From Acinetobacter kyonggiensis (lineage in GTDB: Bacteria; Pseudomonadota; Gammaproteobacteria; Pseudomonadales; Moraxellaceae): a stretch of DNA of 64,000 nt. The stretch lies in assembly GCF_900107285.1 (NCBI RefSeq), contig NZ_FNPK01000001.1, forward strand, positions 62,001 through 126,000, written 5' to 3'. Of the stretch, positions 1 to 9,065 are shown piece after piece. Below the pieces are notes generated by a model. It saw nothing but the letters and a program-made list of their open reading frames with translations. It did not search any database and was not told the origin of the DNA. Position numbers and translations under genes: made by a program. Every line of letters starts with the position of its first letter. The first letter of the stretch is position 1.

Positions 1-417
1 CATTTGGTCAACGTCTTTGTCGTTAACTTCAGATTTTTTACGTTCAATTTCCAAAGCGTCAAATGCGTTTACTTCAACTTCTGGATAAACTTCTACAGTT
101 GCTTGATAAACAAGAGCGTCGTCTTTGTTTTCAACTTTATCAATGTTTGGCATACCAACAGCATTGATTTTTTCTTGCTGAATTGCTTCGAAAACTGTGT
201 CACGAATTACATCGTTCACAACTTCTTGATAAATACCTGCGCCATATTCACGACGTACAACATTTAAAGGCACTTTACCTGGACGGAAGCCGTTGATCTT
301 CGCAGTTTTGGCAGTGCGTTTTAAACGAGCTTCAAATTGCTCGTTCACACGGCTCGTCGGTACAGATACATTTAAACGACGGGCAACGCCCGAAACCGCT
401 TCAGAAGTTACTTGCAT
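1..417 (-). CDS. tig: Trigger factor, N-terminal part (gene cut by the left window edge)
   Basis: Ribosome-associated chaperone and peptidyl-prolyl isomerase that meets nascent chains at the tunnel exit. The visible 139 residues begin [19 protein letters not shown] and contain [13 protein letters not shown], which matches the ribosome-binding signature loop (GFRxGKxP) of the family. The PPIase and C-terminal domains lie beyond the window edge. The ATG at 417 is preceded by GAGGAA at good spacing and by a strong sigma70-like promoter. In many proteobacteria tig is followed by clpP-clpX, which would lie outside the window. Confidence 0.95.
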   Translation of the reverse strand, partial: MQVTSEAVSGVARRLNVSVPTSRVNEQFEARLKRTAKTAKINGFRPGKVPLNVVRREYGAGIYQEVVNDVIRDTVFEAIQQEKINAVGMPNIDKVENKDDALVYQATVEVYPEVEVNAFDALEIERKKSEVNDKDVDQM

Positions 418-463
418 GGCTTCCTCGATATAGAAATAGTAATTGCAATTTTGAAAGTGCCAC

Positions 464-492
464 ATTATATGACAACATTGCAAGATATACAA
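464..492 (-). promoter_or_regulatory. Sigma70-type promoter of tig
   Basis: Reading the minus strand, TTGTAT (487-492) and TATAAT (464-469) are separated by exactly 17 bases, about 50 bases upstream of the tig ATG. The -10 hexamer is a perfect consensus. Confidence 0.7.
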
Positions 493-606
493 AGCAGGAT
501 AATTTAACCACTATTTTTACGCTTTCCCTCAATAAAATCTACGTTTTATGTAAACAAAACTCCCTTCTTTATCCATGAGTGGCACTTTTGTATATTTTTT
601 ATTGCA

Positions 607-625
607 AATGATAAACTTTATCATT
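607..625. promoter_or_regulatory. Fur box (perfect 9-1-9 palindrome)
   Basis: AATGATAAACTTTATCATT is a perfect 19-base inverted repeat close to the Fur consensus built from GATAAT hexamers. It lies about 75 bases upstream of a TonB-dependent receptor gene, so iron repression by Fur is the expected regulation. Confidence 0.75.
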
Positions 626-698
626 ACTATTAAGTTGTTTGTTTTTTATTTTATTTGTTTTCAATTATTTATCTCGTCCATCTTTGGAATTCTATTTT

Positions 699-2900
699 AT
701 GAGTAAGTTCAACCTTCGTCCGCTTAGCATCGCTATTCTAGGAATGACCTCCGCTTCTGTTTTTGCCAATACTGAAATAGAGCCTTCTTCTAAACATCAG
801 CTTTCGACCATTGTGGTGTCCGCGGCAGGTTATGAACAAAAAATTAAAGATGCTCCTGCTTCTATCACGGTGATTACAGCAGAAGATTTAAAAAATAAAC
901 GAATTAATTCGATTGCCGATGCTTTAGTGGATGTAGAAGGCGTTGATATTAGCCCTACGGCTGGAAAAACAGGTGGTTTAAACATTCGTATTCGGGGAAT
1001 GGATTCAGAATATACCTTAGTTTTAGTCGATGGACGTAGACAGAATAGTACTGGCGATATTTCACCCAATGGATTTGGAGAATCCAATAATAGTTTTATT
1101 CCACCCATATCAGCAATTGAACGAATTGAAGTGATTCGTGGCCCTGCATCTACGCTTTATGGTTCAGATGCAATGGGTGGCGTAGTCAATATTATTACTA
1201 AAAAAGTTTCACCAGTATGGACGGGTGCTGTCACCTTAGAAGGCACAGTACTTCCGAATAGTTCTGATTTCGGCAATCAACGCGCTGTAGATGCTTTCGT
1301 ATCTGGCCCTCTTGTTAAAGATTTACTCGGTATTCAACTTCGTGCACGAAAGGCTGAACGTGACCAATCAAATGTTGGATATTTGGATGAAAATGATCAA
1401 GATGTAGAATTAAATATGGGACAAAATCCAACTAAATCGGATTTAGAAACCATTGGTGTGCGCTTAACCCTAACACCTACAGATGATCATGATTTATCTG
1501 TTGAATATGAACAAACAGAGCAATGGTACGATAACAGTAAGGGACAATTAGGAACCTTAGGTGCGAATGGTGGATATGATGAAGCAAAAGAATTTAACCG
1601 AGATAAAGTTATTTTAGCGCATACATGGCGCAACAAAGTTGGAACACTTGAGTCAAGTATCAGCAACACTCAGACAGAAACGATTGGACGTTTAATTCCT
1701 TCTCGTGCACAAGGCGGTTCAATGGTTGTATCACCTCGCCTGTTGGAAAGTGAAGATACAACCATTGATAGTAAATTTACGACCCAAGCCATCCAAGGTC
1801 ACAATATGACTTTTGGTGGACAATGGTGGGAAGCAAGTATTAAAGATGGTTTACGTGCAAACAAAGAAGTCTCTTTTGAACAAATTGGTTTATTTGCTGA
1901 AGATACATGGGCATTGACAGATCAATTGGCTTTAACACTGGGTTTACGTTATGACAACCATGATACTTTTGGTGATTTCTGGACACCACGAGCTTATTTA
2001 GTGTGGAATGCCAATGATAATTGGACATTGAAAGGCGGTTATAGCGAAGGCTATAAAGCACCACGCTTAGAACGCTTAACCGATGGTATTTATAACGTTG
2101 GTGGTCAAGGTCGAATTCCTCTTTTTGGCAGTTCTAATTTAAAGCCAGAAACCAGTAAAAATTTAGAGTTCGGAACTTATTTTAATAATACTTCTAACTT
2201 TGATGCCAATATTACTGCGTTCTATAGTCAGGTTGAAGATAAAATCTTGACAGGTTCAGCTGAGATGACCTGTGATGCAGCAATACCAGCAAGTAAAACT
2301 GAGTGTGAAAAGCTTATGGCGAGCGTTGGTACGCCTTGGCAAATGCAACCTGGTGATACAAATCAAAATGGTGCTAATCGAGGCTGGAGCGTCAGCCGTC
2401 CAATCAATGCTGAAAAAGCTGACATCTATGGTATTGAAACGGGGTTCAATTGGGAATTCGCTCCTAGTTGGAAACTAGGGATGAATTACACTTGGACAGA
2501 AACTGAAATCAAAGATGCGGCTCTAGGAAATCCATCCCTAACTGATACGCCTGAACACATATTGAATGCCTCACTCAAATGGCAAGCCGATGACAATATT
2601 CAACTCTGGGCGCGTGGTGAATATCGTAGTGAAAGAACACGTTATTTAAAATCATATGAAAATATGACAGCTACAGAAAAGAGCGTTTACAATACTTTAG
2701 GTGACTTTAAATCCTATGGTTTATTTCATATTGGATCTAATTTTAATGTAAATGACAATTGGGATGTAGGTGTAGCTTTATATAATGTCTTTGACAAAGA
2801 CTTTAATGACTATGAAAAAGTAGGAACTGGCTACTACAATCGTTATAGCAACACCCAAGAAGGTCGTCGCGTTCAGTTAAGCACCACCTTCAAATTTTAA
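699..2900 (+). CDS. TonB-dependent catecholate-type siderophore receptor (FepA/Cir-like)
   Basis: Outer-membrane beta-barrel importer of a ferric siderophore, driven by TonB-ExbBD. From the ATG at 699 the product is 733 residues, normal for the family. A signal peptide of about 23 residues ends SASVFA, then a TonB-box-like stretch (LSTIVVSA) and a plug domain follow (IRGMDSEYTLVLVDGR; VIRGPASTLYGSDAMGGVVNIITKK). The barrel ends with an aromatic residue (STTFKF). A start 60 bases upstream is open but would bury the signal peptide. A Fur box lies upstream and a terminator follows, so the gene is probably monocistronic. The ligand cannot be told; the plug resembles enterobactin/colicin I-type receptors more than hydroxamate receptors. 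Confidence 0.9.
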   Translation: MSKFNLRPLSIAILGMTSASVFANTEIEPSSKHQLSTIVVSAAGYEQKIKDAPASITVITAEDLKNKRINSIADALVDVEGVDISPTAGKTGGLNIRIRGMDSEYTLVLVDGRRQNSTGDISPNGFGESNNSFIPPISAIERIEVIRGPASTLYGSDAMGGVVNIITKKVSPVWTGAVTLEGTVLPNSSDFGNQRAVDAFVSGPLVKDLLGIQLRARKAERDQSNVGYLDENDQDVELNMGQNPTKSDLETIGVRLTLTPTDDHDLSVEYEQTEQWYDNSKGQLGTLGANGGYDEAKEFNRDKVILAHTWRNKVGTLESSISNTQTETIGRLIPSRAQGGSMVVSPRLLESEDTTIDSKFTTQAIQGHNMTFGGQWWEASIKDGLRANKEVSFEQIGLFAEDTWALTDQLALTLGLRYDNHDTFGDFWTPRAYLVWNANDNWTLKGGYSEGYKAPRLERLTDGIYNVGGQGRIPLFGSSNLKPETSKNLEFGTYFNNTSNFDANITAFYSQVEDKILTGSAEMTCDAAIPASKTECEKLMASVGTPWQMQPGDTNQNGANRGWSVSRPINAEKADIYGIETGFNWEFAPSWKLGMNYTWTETEIKDAALGNPSLTDTPEHILNASLKWQADDNIQLWARGEYRSERTRYLKSYENMTATEKSVYNTLGDFKSYGLFHIGSNFNVNDNWDVGVALYNVFDKDFNDYEKVGTGYYNRYSNTQEGRRVQLSTTFKF

Positions 2901-2918
2901 TATTTAAAATCCCCATAA

Positions 2919-2944
2919 AAAACCCTGCTTATGCAGGGTTTTCC
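2919..2944 (+). terminator. Rho-independent terminator
   Basis: The stem AACCCTGC/GCAGGGTT with loop TTAT lies 20 bases after the receptor stop codon and ends in a short T run. Confidence 0.8.
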
Positions 2945-3061
2945 TATATAACAACACAATCAAACACTTAATTACAATTTGTTACATTGTTTCATCTAAT
3001 ATTCCGTTTTATTTTATGTTGAGAATCGTCAATTCCAATCTCTATCAATAGTGATAAAAAA

Positions 3062-3082
3062 TAAGAATCATTATTATTCTCA
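3062..3082. promoter_or_regulatory. Probable Fur box
   Basis: AGAATCATTATTATTCT is an imperfect palindrome within an AT-rich stretch containing repeated GATAAT-like hexamers (GATAAAAAATAAGAATCATT), 33 bases upstream of a receptor gene. It is less symmetric than the site at 607. Confidence 0.6.
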
Positions 3083-3114
3083 TACATTTTCACAGTACAC
3101 ATTTTGAGTTAGAA

Positions 3115-5454
3115 ATGGCCTTCATTAAAACACGCAAAAAATTCGTATCTTCTGCGATTGTGTCATCACTTTCAGTTATCGCTGGTAATGCAATTGCACA
3201 AGATCAAGTTGCTCAACTTGATACTATTCACACTCAGGCAAAAACAGAACAAAGTCTAAAAGTAGATCAATCTGCGAATTCTAAATTTGTAGCTCCCCTT
3301 CTTAATACTCCTAAATCAGTTTCTGTCATTTCTAAACAGTTGATTGAAGATACTCAAGTAACGACTTTAAGCGATGCGTTACGTACAGTACCGGGTATTA
3401 CTCTAGGCGCAGGTGAAGGTGGTAACCCAAATGGTGACCGTCCATTTATTCGTGGTTATAACTCTGAAAGCTCAATGTATGTAGACGGCGTACGTAACTC
3501 GGCGTCTCAAAACCGTGAAATGTTTGCTATTGAGCAAGTTGAAATTACCAAAGGTTCTGCATCTGCTATAGGCGGTGCGGGAACAACTGGCGGTAGTATC
3601 AACATGATTTCTAAAGTGGCTAAAAAAGGTGACTTTTTAGAAGGTTCAGTTGGTGCAGGAACAGATGATTACCAACGTATCACTTTAGATGGCAACAAAG
3701 ATTTTGGTAATGGCATTGCGGCACGTGTTGCTGTAATGGGACACCACAACGACAAAGCCGGTCAAGCGGATGGTGCTGAATATGCACGTGCAGGTATTGC
3801 CCCAAGCATCACTTTTGGTTTAGATAGTGATACGCGTGCAACTTTAAGTTACTATTACTTAAAAGCTGATGATACACCTGATTCTGGCATTCCATATAAC
3901 AACCCATTTGCAACTACTAATGCAAAAGCAGGTTTAAATGGTAATGGTAAACCGATTGATGTTAAACAAGGTATGTATTACGGCTGGAAAGATCGTGATT
4001 TCCAAAAACAAGAAAATCAATCAGGAACCATCAAGCTTGAGCATGATCTTACTGATGATTTAACCATTACCAATACCGCTGTTTATAATAAATCTAAAAA
4101 TGACTACCTTTGGACAAACCCTGATGATTCAAAAGGTAACTTTTATGATGCTACAGGGGCTTTAACAGGAAATGTTTGGGCGCGTACGAACTCACGTGTA
4201 GCCGATACAGATACCTTTACAGACCAACTGGCTTTAACTGGTAAATTTAATACAGGTCGCTTAAAGCACAGCTTTAACTTAGGTGCTGAGTACTCAGACC
4301 AAGAAACCGATCGTACACAATATATTATTGATGGTCTGACCTCTACAGGTACTGCCAATAGCGCATGTAATGCAGCTGCTATTGCTTCAGGCTGGTGTAC
4401 TTCGGTCCAAAATCCTAATCGTGGTCAATGGACAGGCCGCATCAGTACCGAAGGTGCCGATCGTTATAACATTGAAAATGAAAACAAATCCGTTTATTTT
4501 CTAGACAGTATTGAATTTAGCCCACAATGGATTTTAGACTTAGGCCTTCGTTGGGATGACTACTCTGCTCAACAAACCATGACTTATGGCGCTCGTAATA
4601 GTGCTGTATTAGGCAACCCAACAGCAACCCCACCTGTACTACCAACCGCTAAAGCTGGCGATCAAGTAACGATTAAAAATGACTCTGATTTTGTCAACTA
4701 CCAAGTCGGCTTAGTCTATAAACCAGTCGAAAATGGCTCAATCTATGCAAGTTATGCAACATCATCAAATCCAGTCGGTGTCGATGGTGGTGACGGTTCG
4801 GAAGGTATTACGGCTGCTATTCAGAACTTAAAACCTGAAGAAGTTAAAACTTATGAAATTGGCACTAAATGGGATGTGCTGAATGAGAAGTTGAATTTAA
4901 CCGCTGCAATCTTCCGTACCGAAAAAACCAATACACGTGCAACAACTGATGAAGGCACGACCAAAAATATCGGTGAGACACGTGTTGATGGTATCGAACT
5001 TGGCGTGAACGGTAACATCACTGAAAAATGGGCTGTATCTGCGGGTTATACTTATTTAGACAGTGAATTGGTTGATGCAGGATTTGTAAATACTGCTGCT
5101 ACAGGTCAACCTGCGATATATGCTTCTAATCCAGTTAATGGTAATCAAGTTCAAAATGTTGCTAAGAACAGCGCAACACTTTGGACAACTTACCAAGTAT
5201 TACCGCAATTAACTTTAGGTGCGGGTGCTATTGCTATGGATAAAGTCTATGGTGATGCTGCAAATACCAAATACGTGCCGGGTTACGTACGTTACGACGC
5301 AATGGCGCGTTATAACGTGAACAAAAATGTTGATTTACAATTAAATGTAAACAACTTATCTGATGAACGTTACTTCACTAAAGCTTATGCATCTCACTAT
5401 GCAACAGAAGCTGAAGGTCGTAGTGCTGTATTATCGTTGAACTTTAAATACTAA
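3115..5454 (+). CDS. piuA: TonB-dependent catecholate siderophore receptor, PiuA/Fiu-like (cassette 1)
   Basis: Outer-membrane receptor for monomeric catechol or linear catecholate iron chelates. It has 779 residues. The signal peptide ends GNAIAQ. The plug includes LLNTPKSVSVISKQLI, SDALRTVPGITLGAGEGG, RPFIRGYNSESSMYVDGVR and FAIEQVEITKGSASAIGG, the FhuE/Fiu subgroup pattern, and the barrel ends AVLSLNFKY. A Fur-like box lies upstream. A PiuC/YbiX hydroxylase gene follows, the hallmark neighbour of piuA in Pseudomonas and fiu in E. coli. A second receptor-hydroxylase cassette follows at 6627, so this is one of two paralogues. The assignment to PiuA rests on sequence pattern plus neighbourhood; the true ligand is unknown. 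Confidence 0.88.
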   Translation: MAFIKTRKKFVSSAIVSSLSVIAGNAIAQDQVAQLDTIHTQAKTEQSLKVDQSANSKFVAPLLNTPKSVSVISKQLIEDTQVTTLSDALRTVPGITLGAGEGGNPNGDRPFIRGYNSESSMYVDGVRNSASQNREMFAIEQVEITKGSASAIGGAGTTGGSINMISKVAKKGDFLEGSVGAGTDDYQRITLDGNKDFGNGIAARVAVMGHHNDKAGQADGAEYARAGIAPSITFGLDSDTRATLSYYYLKADDTPDSGIPYNNPFATTNAKAGLNGNGKPIDVKQGMYYGWKDRDFQKQENQSGTIKLEHDLTDDLTITNTAVYNKSKNDYLWTNPDDSKGNFYDATGALTGNVWARTNSRVADTDTFTDQLALTGKFNTGRLKHSFNLGAEYSDQETDRTQYIIDGLTSTGTANSACNAAAIASGWCTSVQNPNRGQWTGRISTEGADRYNIENENKSVYFLDSIEFSPQWILDLGLRWDDYSAQQTMTYGARNSAVLGNPTATPPVLPTAKAGDQVTIKNDSDFVNYQVGLVYKPVENGSIYASYATSSNPVGVDGGDGSEGITAAIQNLKPEEVKTYEIGTKWDVLNEKLNLTAAIFRTEKTNTRATTDEGTTKNIGETRVDGIELGVNGNITEKWAVSAGYTYLDSELVDAGFVNTAATGQPAIYASNPVNGNQVQNVAKNSATLWTTYQVLPQLTLGAGAIAMDKVYGDAANTKYVPGYVRYDAMARYNVNKNVDLQLNVNNLSDERYFTKAYASHYATEAEGRSAVLSLNFKY

Positions 5455-5467
5455 AATCTAATCAAAT

Positions 5468-5492
5468 AATCCCATAAATACTTTATGGGATT
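5468..5492 (+). terminator. Perfect 11-bp hairpin after the receptor gene
   Basis: AATCCCATAAA pairs perfectly with TTTATGGGATT around a 3-base loop, 13 bases after the receptor stop. Only a weak T run follows, so it may stabilise the mRNA 3' end or act jointly with the stronger hairpin at 5500. Confidence 0.55.
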
Positions 5493-5499
5493 TGATTTA

Positions 5500-5528
5500 A
5501 AATAGCCTCATCATGAGGCTATTTTTAT
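5500..5528 (+). terminator. Rho-independent terminator between receptor and hydroxylase
   Basis: AAATAGCCTCAT and ATGAGGCTATTT form a 12-base inverted repeat followed by TTTTTAT. It lies 36 bases before the hydroxylase start, so expression of that gene needs read-through or a promoter of its own; none is obvious in the short gap. Confidence 0.8.
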
Positions 5529-5563
5529 AGCCAAAGAATTCATTTTTCTAAAGGTGTATTACC

Positions 5564-6247
5564 GTGATTCATCATATTCCAAACGTACTCAGTAAAGAAC
5601 AAGTGCAATATTTTCGTGATGAAATGGCAAAAATTGAATGGGTCAATGGCAAAGTCACTGCTGGAACACTTTCTGCCACGGTGAAACAAAATCAACAACT
5701 ACCCGAAGATCTTCCACTGACCCACCACTTAAGTACGATTATTTTAGAATCTTTAGGTCAACATCCACTTTTTTTATCTGCGGCTATTCCTTTAGACATT
5801 ATTCCCCCACTGTTTAATCGTTATGAAAATAATGAGGCTTTTGGTTTTCATGTCGATAATTCAATTCGTCGTATTCGAGGAACCAACGAGCGTCTACGTA
5901 CAGACTTATCCTGTACCGTTTTTTTAACTGAACCAGAAGAATATGAAGGTGGTGACTTAGTGGTTGAAGACACTTATGGCTACCATGAGGTTAAGCTTCC
6001 TGCGGGCGATATGATTCTTTACCCATCGACCAGTTTGCACGAAGTAACCCCTGTGACCTCAGGTTGCCGTATTGCTTCATTTTTTTGGGTACAAAGCATG
6101 ATTCGTGATGATGCTGAGCGCCATATGCTGTTTAATTTAGACCAATCTATTCAAAGCCTGCGGATGCAACTGGGTGATCAACACGAGGAAGTGGTTAAAC
6201 TCACCAATCTGTATCACAACTTGATGCGAAAATGGGCAGAACTTTAA
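5564..6247 (+). CDS. piuC: Fe(II)/2-oxoglutarate-dependent PKHD-type hydroxylase, PiuC/YbiX family (cassette 1)
   Basis: Cytoplasmic non-haem iron dioxygenase of the PKHD/prolyl-4-hydroxylase fold, 227 residues. The expected facial triad is visible: H96 and D98 (FGFHVDNS) and H159 (STSLHEVTP), with R169 (GCRIASFFW) positioned for 2-oxoglutarate. Family-typical stretches are PPLFNRYENNEAFGFHVD and YEGGDLVVEDTYG. The GTG start at 5564 is supported by AAGGTG upstream and by the conserved start MIHHIPNVLS. Genes of this family sit next to catecholate receptors in Pseudomonas and E. coli, but the substrate is not established; processing of the imported chelate is a common inference. Confidence 0.9.
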   Translation: MIHHIPNVLSKEQVQYFRDEMAKIEWVNGKVTAGTLSATVKQNQQLPEDLPLTHHLSTIILESLGQHPLFLSAAIPLDIIPPLFNRYENNEAFGFHVDNSIRRIRGTNERLRTDLSCTVFLTEPEEYEGGDLVVEDTYGYHEVKLPAGDMILYPSTSLHEVTPVTSGCRIASFFWVQSMIRDDAERHMLFNLDQSIQSLRMQLGDQHEEVVKLTNLYHNLMRKWAEL

Positions 6248-6270
6248 GAAAAATTTATTTAATAAATCCA

Positions 6271-6302
6271 ATTCTGGAGATTATTTTCATTAACTCCAGA
6301 AT
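6271..6302 (+). terminator. Weak hairpin after the hydroxylase gene
   Basis: ATTCTGGAG pairs with CTCCAGAAT across a 14-base loop, followed by an AT-rich stretch without a clean T run. It may end cassette 1 transcripts. Confidence 0.35.
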
Positions 6303-6484
6303 ATTTAATTTCTTTTCATTAACTTACTAAGATATTGGTTTTTATATATTTTACCATTCGATTTATTTCTATATAAAATTTAGTTCACCTTTCACCTATC
6401 ACGATTGTTTTCTTAAATCGCCAAGTCTCATTTAAACATTATTTCCATCATCAAATCGTTCTATTTCAAAGAAATAACATTGTT

Positions 6485-6503
6485 AATGATAACTATTATC
6501 ACT
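6485..6503. promoter_or_regulatory. Fur box of cassette 2
   Basis: AATGATAACTATTATCACT closely matches the Fur consensus with near dyad symmetry. It lies about 125 bases upstream of the second PiuA-like receptor and implies an independent iron-repressed promoter for cassette 2. Confidence 0.7.
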
Positions 6504-6626
6504 AGAATTCGCATCAATTGTTACTCGCTATAACAATACCTCCATATTTACTGCTATTTTGCAGCAGCTCAAAAGTTGCAAGCAGTAAGGAAATTCTGTC
6601 ATATACGATATTAGGGATTACCCACA

Positions 6627-8951
6627 ATGACACAGATTAAAAGCCGTAAACACAATAGAACAGCTCCATTGGTTGCTTTAGCTGCATCTCTCCCCCTCAT
6701 GACCCATGCGGCAACACCTATTAAAGATGAGACAACGGTTCTACCAAAAATTACAGTTCAATCTGAAGTCGAAAATAAATATAAAGCAAATGCCGTCAGT
6801 TCACCGAAATATACTCAACCACTGGTCGATACACCGCAAACAATCTCAGTCATCAAAAAAGAATTATTAAAAGAACAAGGGGCAACCTCTTTAACAGAAG
6901 CATTGCGTAATACACCGGGGATTACTTTGCAACTGGGTGAAAACGGCAATACCAGCGCGGGAGATTCTTTCCAGATGCGTGGTTTCGATACTAAAAACTC
7001 GATTTATCTAGATGGTATCCGTGATATTGGTGCAATCAGTCGTGATATCTATAATCTAGAACAAATTGAAGTGGTTAAAGGCCCTTCTGGTGCAGAAGCT
7101 GGTCGTGGTGGTGCGGGTGGATATATCAATTTAGTCAGTAAGCTTCCTCATTTAGAAAATAGTCAGGAAGTCTCTGCAACGTATAATACTGCTAAACATT
7201 CACGCCTCACTGCAGATATTAACCAAGCACTTTCTACAGGAACAGCGATTCGTTTAAACGTAATGGGTCAGGAAGGTGGTATAGATGGCCGTGATTATGT
7301 CGAAAATAACAGCTATGCCATTGCCCCTTCGATTGCATTCGGTTTAGACAGCGATACACGTTTTTACTTATATTCGCAGCATGTTCGCCAACGTAATATT
7401 CCTGATGGTGGTATTCCAACCATCGGCATGAAAGGCTTTTATTACAATAATACCGATGCAAAACTAACGCAGGCACAGCGTGACATCATTAATGCCGCAG
7501 TCAATGCTGCGGAACCTGTAGATCGTGAAACTTTTTACGGTAATATTAATGATCATGAAGATGTTGATGCTGACATGTTCACAGCAAAAATTGAAAGTGA
7601 TCTGAACGAAAATATCAAACTCACCAACATTTCTAGATTTGGCAAAACTGAAATGGATCGCGTATTAACAGGTGTTAATGGTTTGGTGATCAGCAATCTT
7701 GCGACCCCTAAAGATCCAAATTCATGGTCTGTAGTGCGCACGCGTCAAGGGGTTGATCAAGAAAATAAAATTCTCACCAACCAAACTACGCTCAACATCA
7801 AGGCTAAAACTGGTTTTGTTGAACACGATCTTGTCGCTGGTTTAGAGCTGTTACGAGAGGAGCAGTTTAATAATACCTTAAATGTACAAACTCCCGGACA
7901 GGCAGCGCCAACAATTCCATCAGCAAATTTGTACTCTCCCGATCCTTATCAAATCTTGCCAGACCTCGTTTATACTGGAGCTTATGCGAATGGCAAAACA
8001 GATACTGTAGCAGCCTATTTATTTGACACACTTAAGTTTGGCGAGCGTTTTCAACTGAATGGCGGCGTGCGCGTTGACTATTATGATACTGAAGCAGATG
8101 CATTAACCGTTGTAACCGATGCTACAACTTTAGCCGTGACTAAAACGCCAAGCAATTTAAGCACGCATGGCACGTTAGTCAGCTGGAAACTCGGTGGTGT
8201 ATTTAAACCAACAACAGCAAGTAGTGTTTATGCGTCTTATGCAAAATCACTAACACCGCCAGGAACTGGGTTCGTATTAAACAGTGCTTCAAACTCTACA
8301 ACCAACGTAACCAATAATCCATCAACCAAACCGCAAGAAACCCATCATTACGAAATTGGCACGAAATGGACATTCAATGAAGATAAACTTATCTTAACTG
8401 CGGCGGCCTATCATACTGAAAATGAAAATCAAATTACGCAAGATCCGATTACCTTACAATATATTCCAGAAGGGAAAACCACAGTTAAAGGTTTAGAACT
8501 TGGTGCAGTAGGACAAATTACCCGTGCATGGAATGTATCAGCAGGTGTTGCTCTTATGGATAGCGAACAAGAAAATCAGCAGACTTATAATGCAACCACT
8601 AAAGTTTGGACCGAAAACAATGCAGTACGCTGGTCTCCAGACTGGACCGCAACGCTATGGACGACTTATAGTGTTGCTGGATTTAGAGCGGGCCTAGGTG
8701 CACGTTATGTTGATGAACAAAAACGCTCAATTACTCCTGGTTCAACTGCAACAACAACCATGCCTGCCATTCCAAGCTATATGGTCTTTGATGCATTGTT
8801 AGGCTATACCTTAAATGATAAAGCATCATTAAACCTCAACATCTATAACCTTGCAGATAAAGAATACATTAGTACGCTAAATAATAGTGGCGCACGTTTA
8901 GTGATGGGCCAACCACGTTCAGCAGCACTGACGTTTAATTATAAGTTTTAA
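6627..8951 (+). CDS. TonB-dependent siderophore receptor, PiuA/Fiu-like paralogue (cassette 2)
   Basis: Outer-membrane ferric-siderophore importer, 774 residues. The signal peptide ends PLMTHA. The plug carries PLVDTPQTISVIKKELL, TEALRNTPGITLQLGENG, FQMRGFDTKNSIYLDGIRD and YNLEQIEVVKGPSGAEAGRG, and the C-terminus is AALTFNYKF. It shares subgroup signatures with the product of 3115-5454 (for example FGLDSDTR followed by a GIP motif), so the two are paralogues that have diverged considerably. Its own Fur box lies upstream and a PiuC-family gene follows after a hairpin. The ligand is unknown; a different catecholate from cassette 1 is a reasonable guess. Confidence 0.87.
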   Translation: MTQIKSRKHNRTAPLVALAASLPLMTHAATPIKDETTVLPKITVQSEVENKYKANAVSSPKYTQPLVDTPQTISVIKKELLKEQGATSLTEALRNTPGITLQLGENGNTSAGDSFQMRGFDTKNSIYLDGIRDIGAISRDIYNLEQIEVVKGPSGAEAGRGGAGGYINLVSKLPHLENSQEVSATYNTAKHSRLTADINQALSTGTAIRLNVMGQEGGIDGRDYVENNSYAIAPSIAFGLDSDTRFYLYSQHVRQRNIPDGGIPTIGMKGFYYNNTDAKLTQAQRDIINAAVNAAEPVDRETFYGNINDHEDVDADMFTAKIESDLNENIKLTNISRFGKTEMDRVLTGVNGLVISNLATPKDPNSWSVVRTRQGVDQENKILTNQTTLNIKAKTGFVEHDLVAGLELLREEQFNNTLNVQTPGQAAPTIPSANLYSPDPYQILPDLVYTGAYANGKTDTVAAYLFDTLKFGERFQLNGGVRVDYYDTEADALTVVTDATTLAVTKTPSNLSTHGTLVSWKLGGVFKPTTASSVYASYAKSLTPPGTGFVLNSASNSTTNVTNNPSTKPQETHHYEIGTKWTFNEDKLILTAAAYHTENENQITQDPITLQYIPEGKTTVKGLELGAVGQITRAWNVSAGVALMDSEQENQQTYNATTKVWTENNAVRWSPDWTATLWTTYSVAGFRAGLGARYVDEQKRSITPGSTATTTMPAIPSYMVFDALLGYTLNDKASLNLNIYNLADKEYISTLNNSGARLVMGQPRSAALTFNYKF

Positions 8952-8988
8952 GCCACTTAAGCTTAATTAAGCTGACAAAATTGAGTAT

Positions 8989-9025
8989 AAATGTAGTGTG
9001 TTATGCATAATGCACTACATTTTTA
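8989..9025 (+). terminator. Rho-independent terminator between receptor 2 and hydroxylase 2
   Basis: AAATGTAGTG pairs with CACTACATTT around a 14-base loop that itself contains the palindrome TTATGCATAA, followed by TTTTATTTTT. It repeats the arrangement seen at 5500 in cassette 1. Confidence 0.75.
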
Positions 9026-9065
9026 TTTTTGAATTCAACCCATTTAAGGAAGGTTGATAAGCCTA

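Noticed and set aside
4..267. Plus-strand frame over the left edge
   Set aside because: It is the complement of trigger factor coding sequence, with a composition rich in F, N and V typical of a shadow frame.
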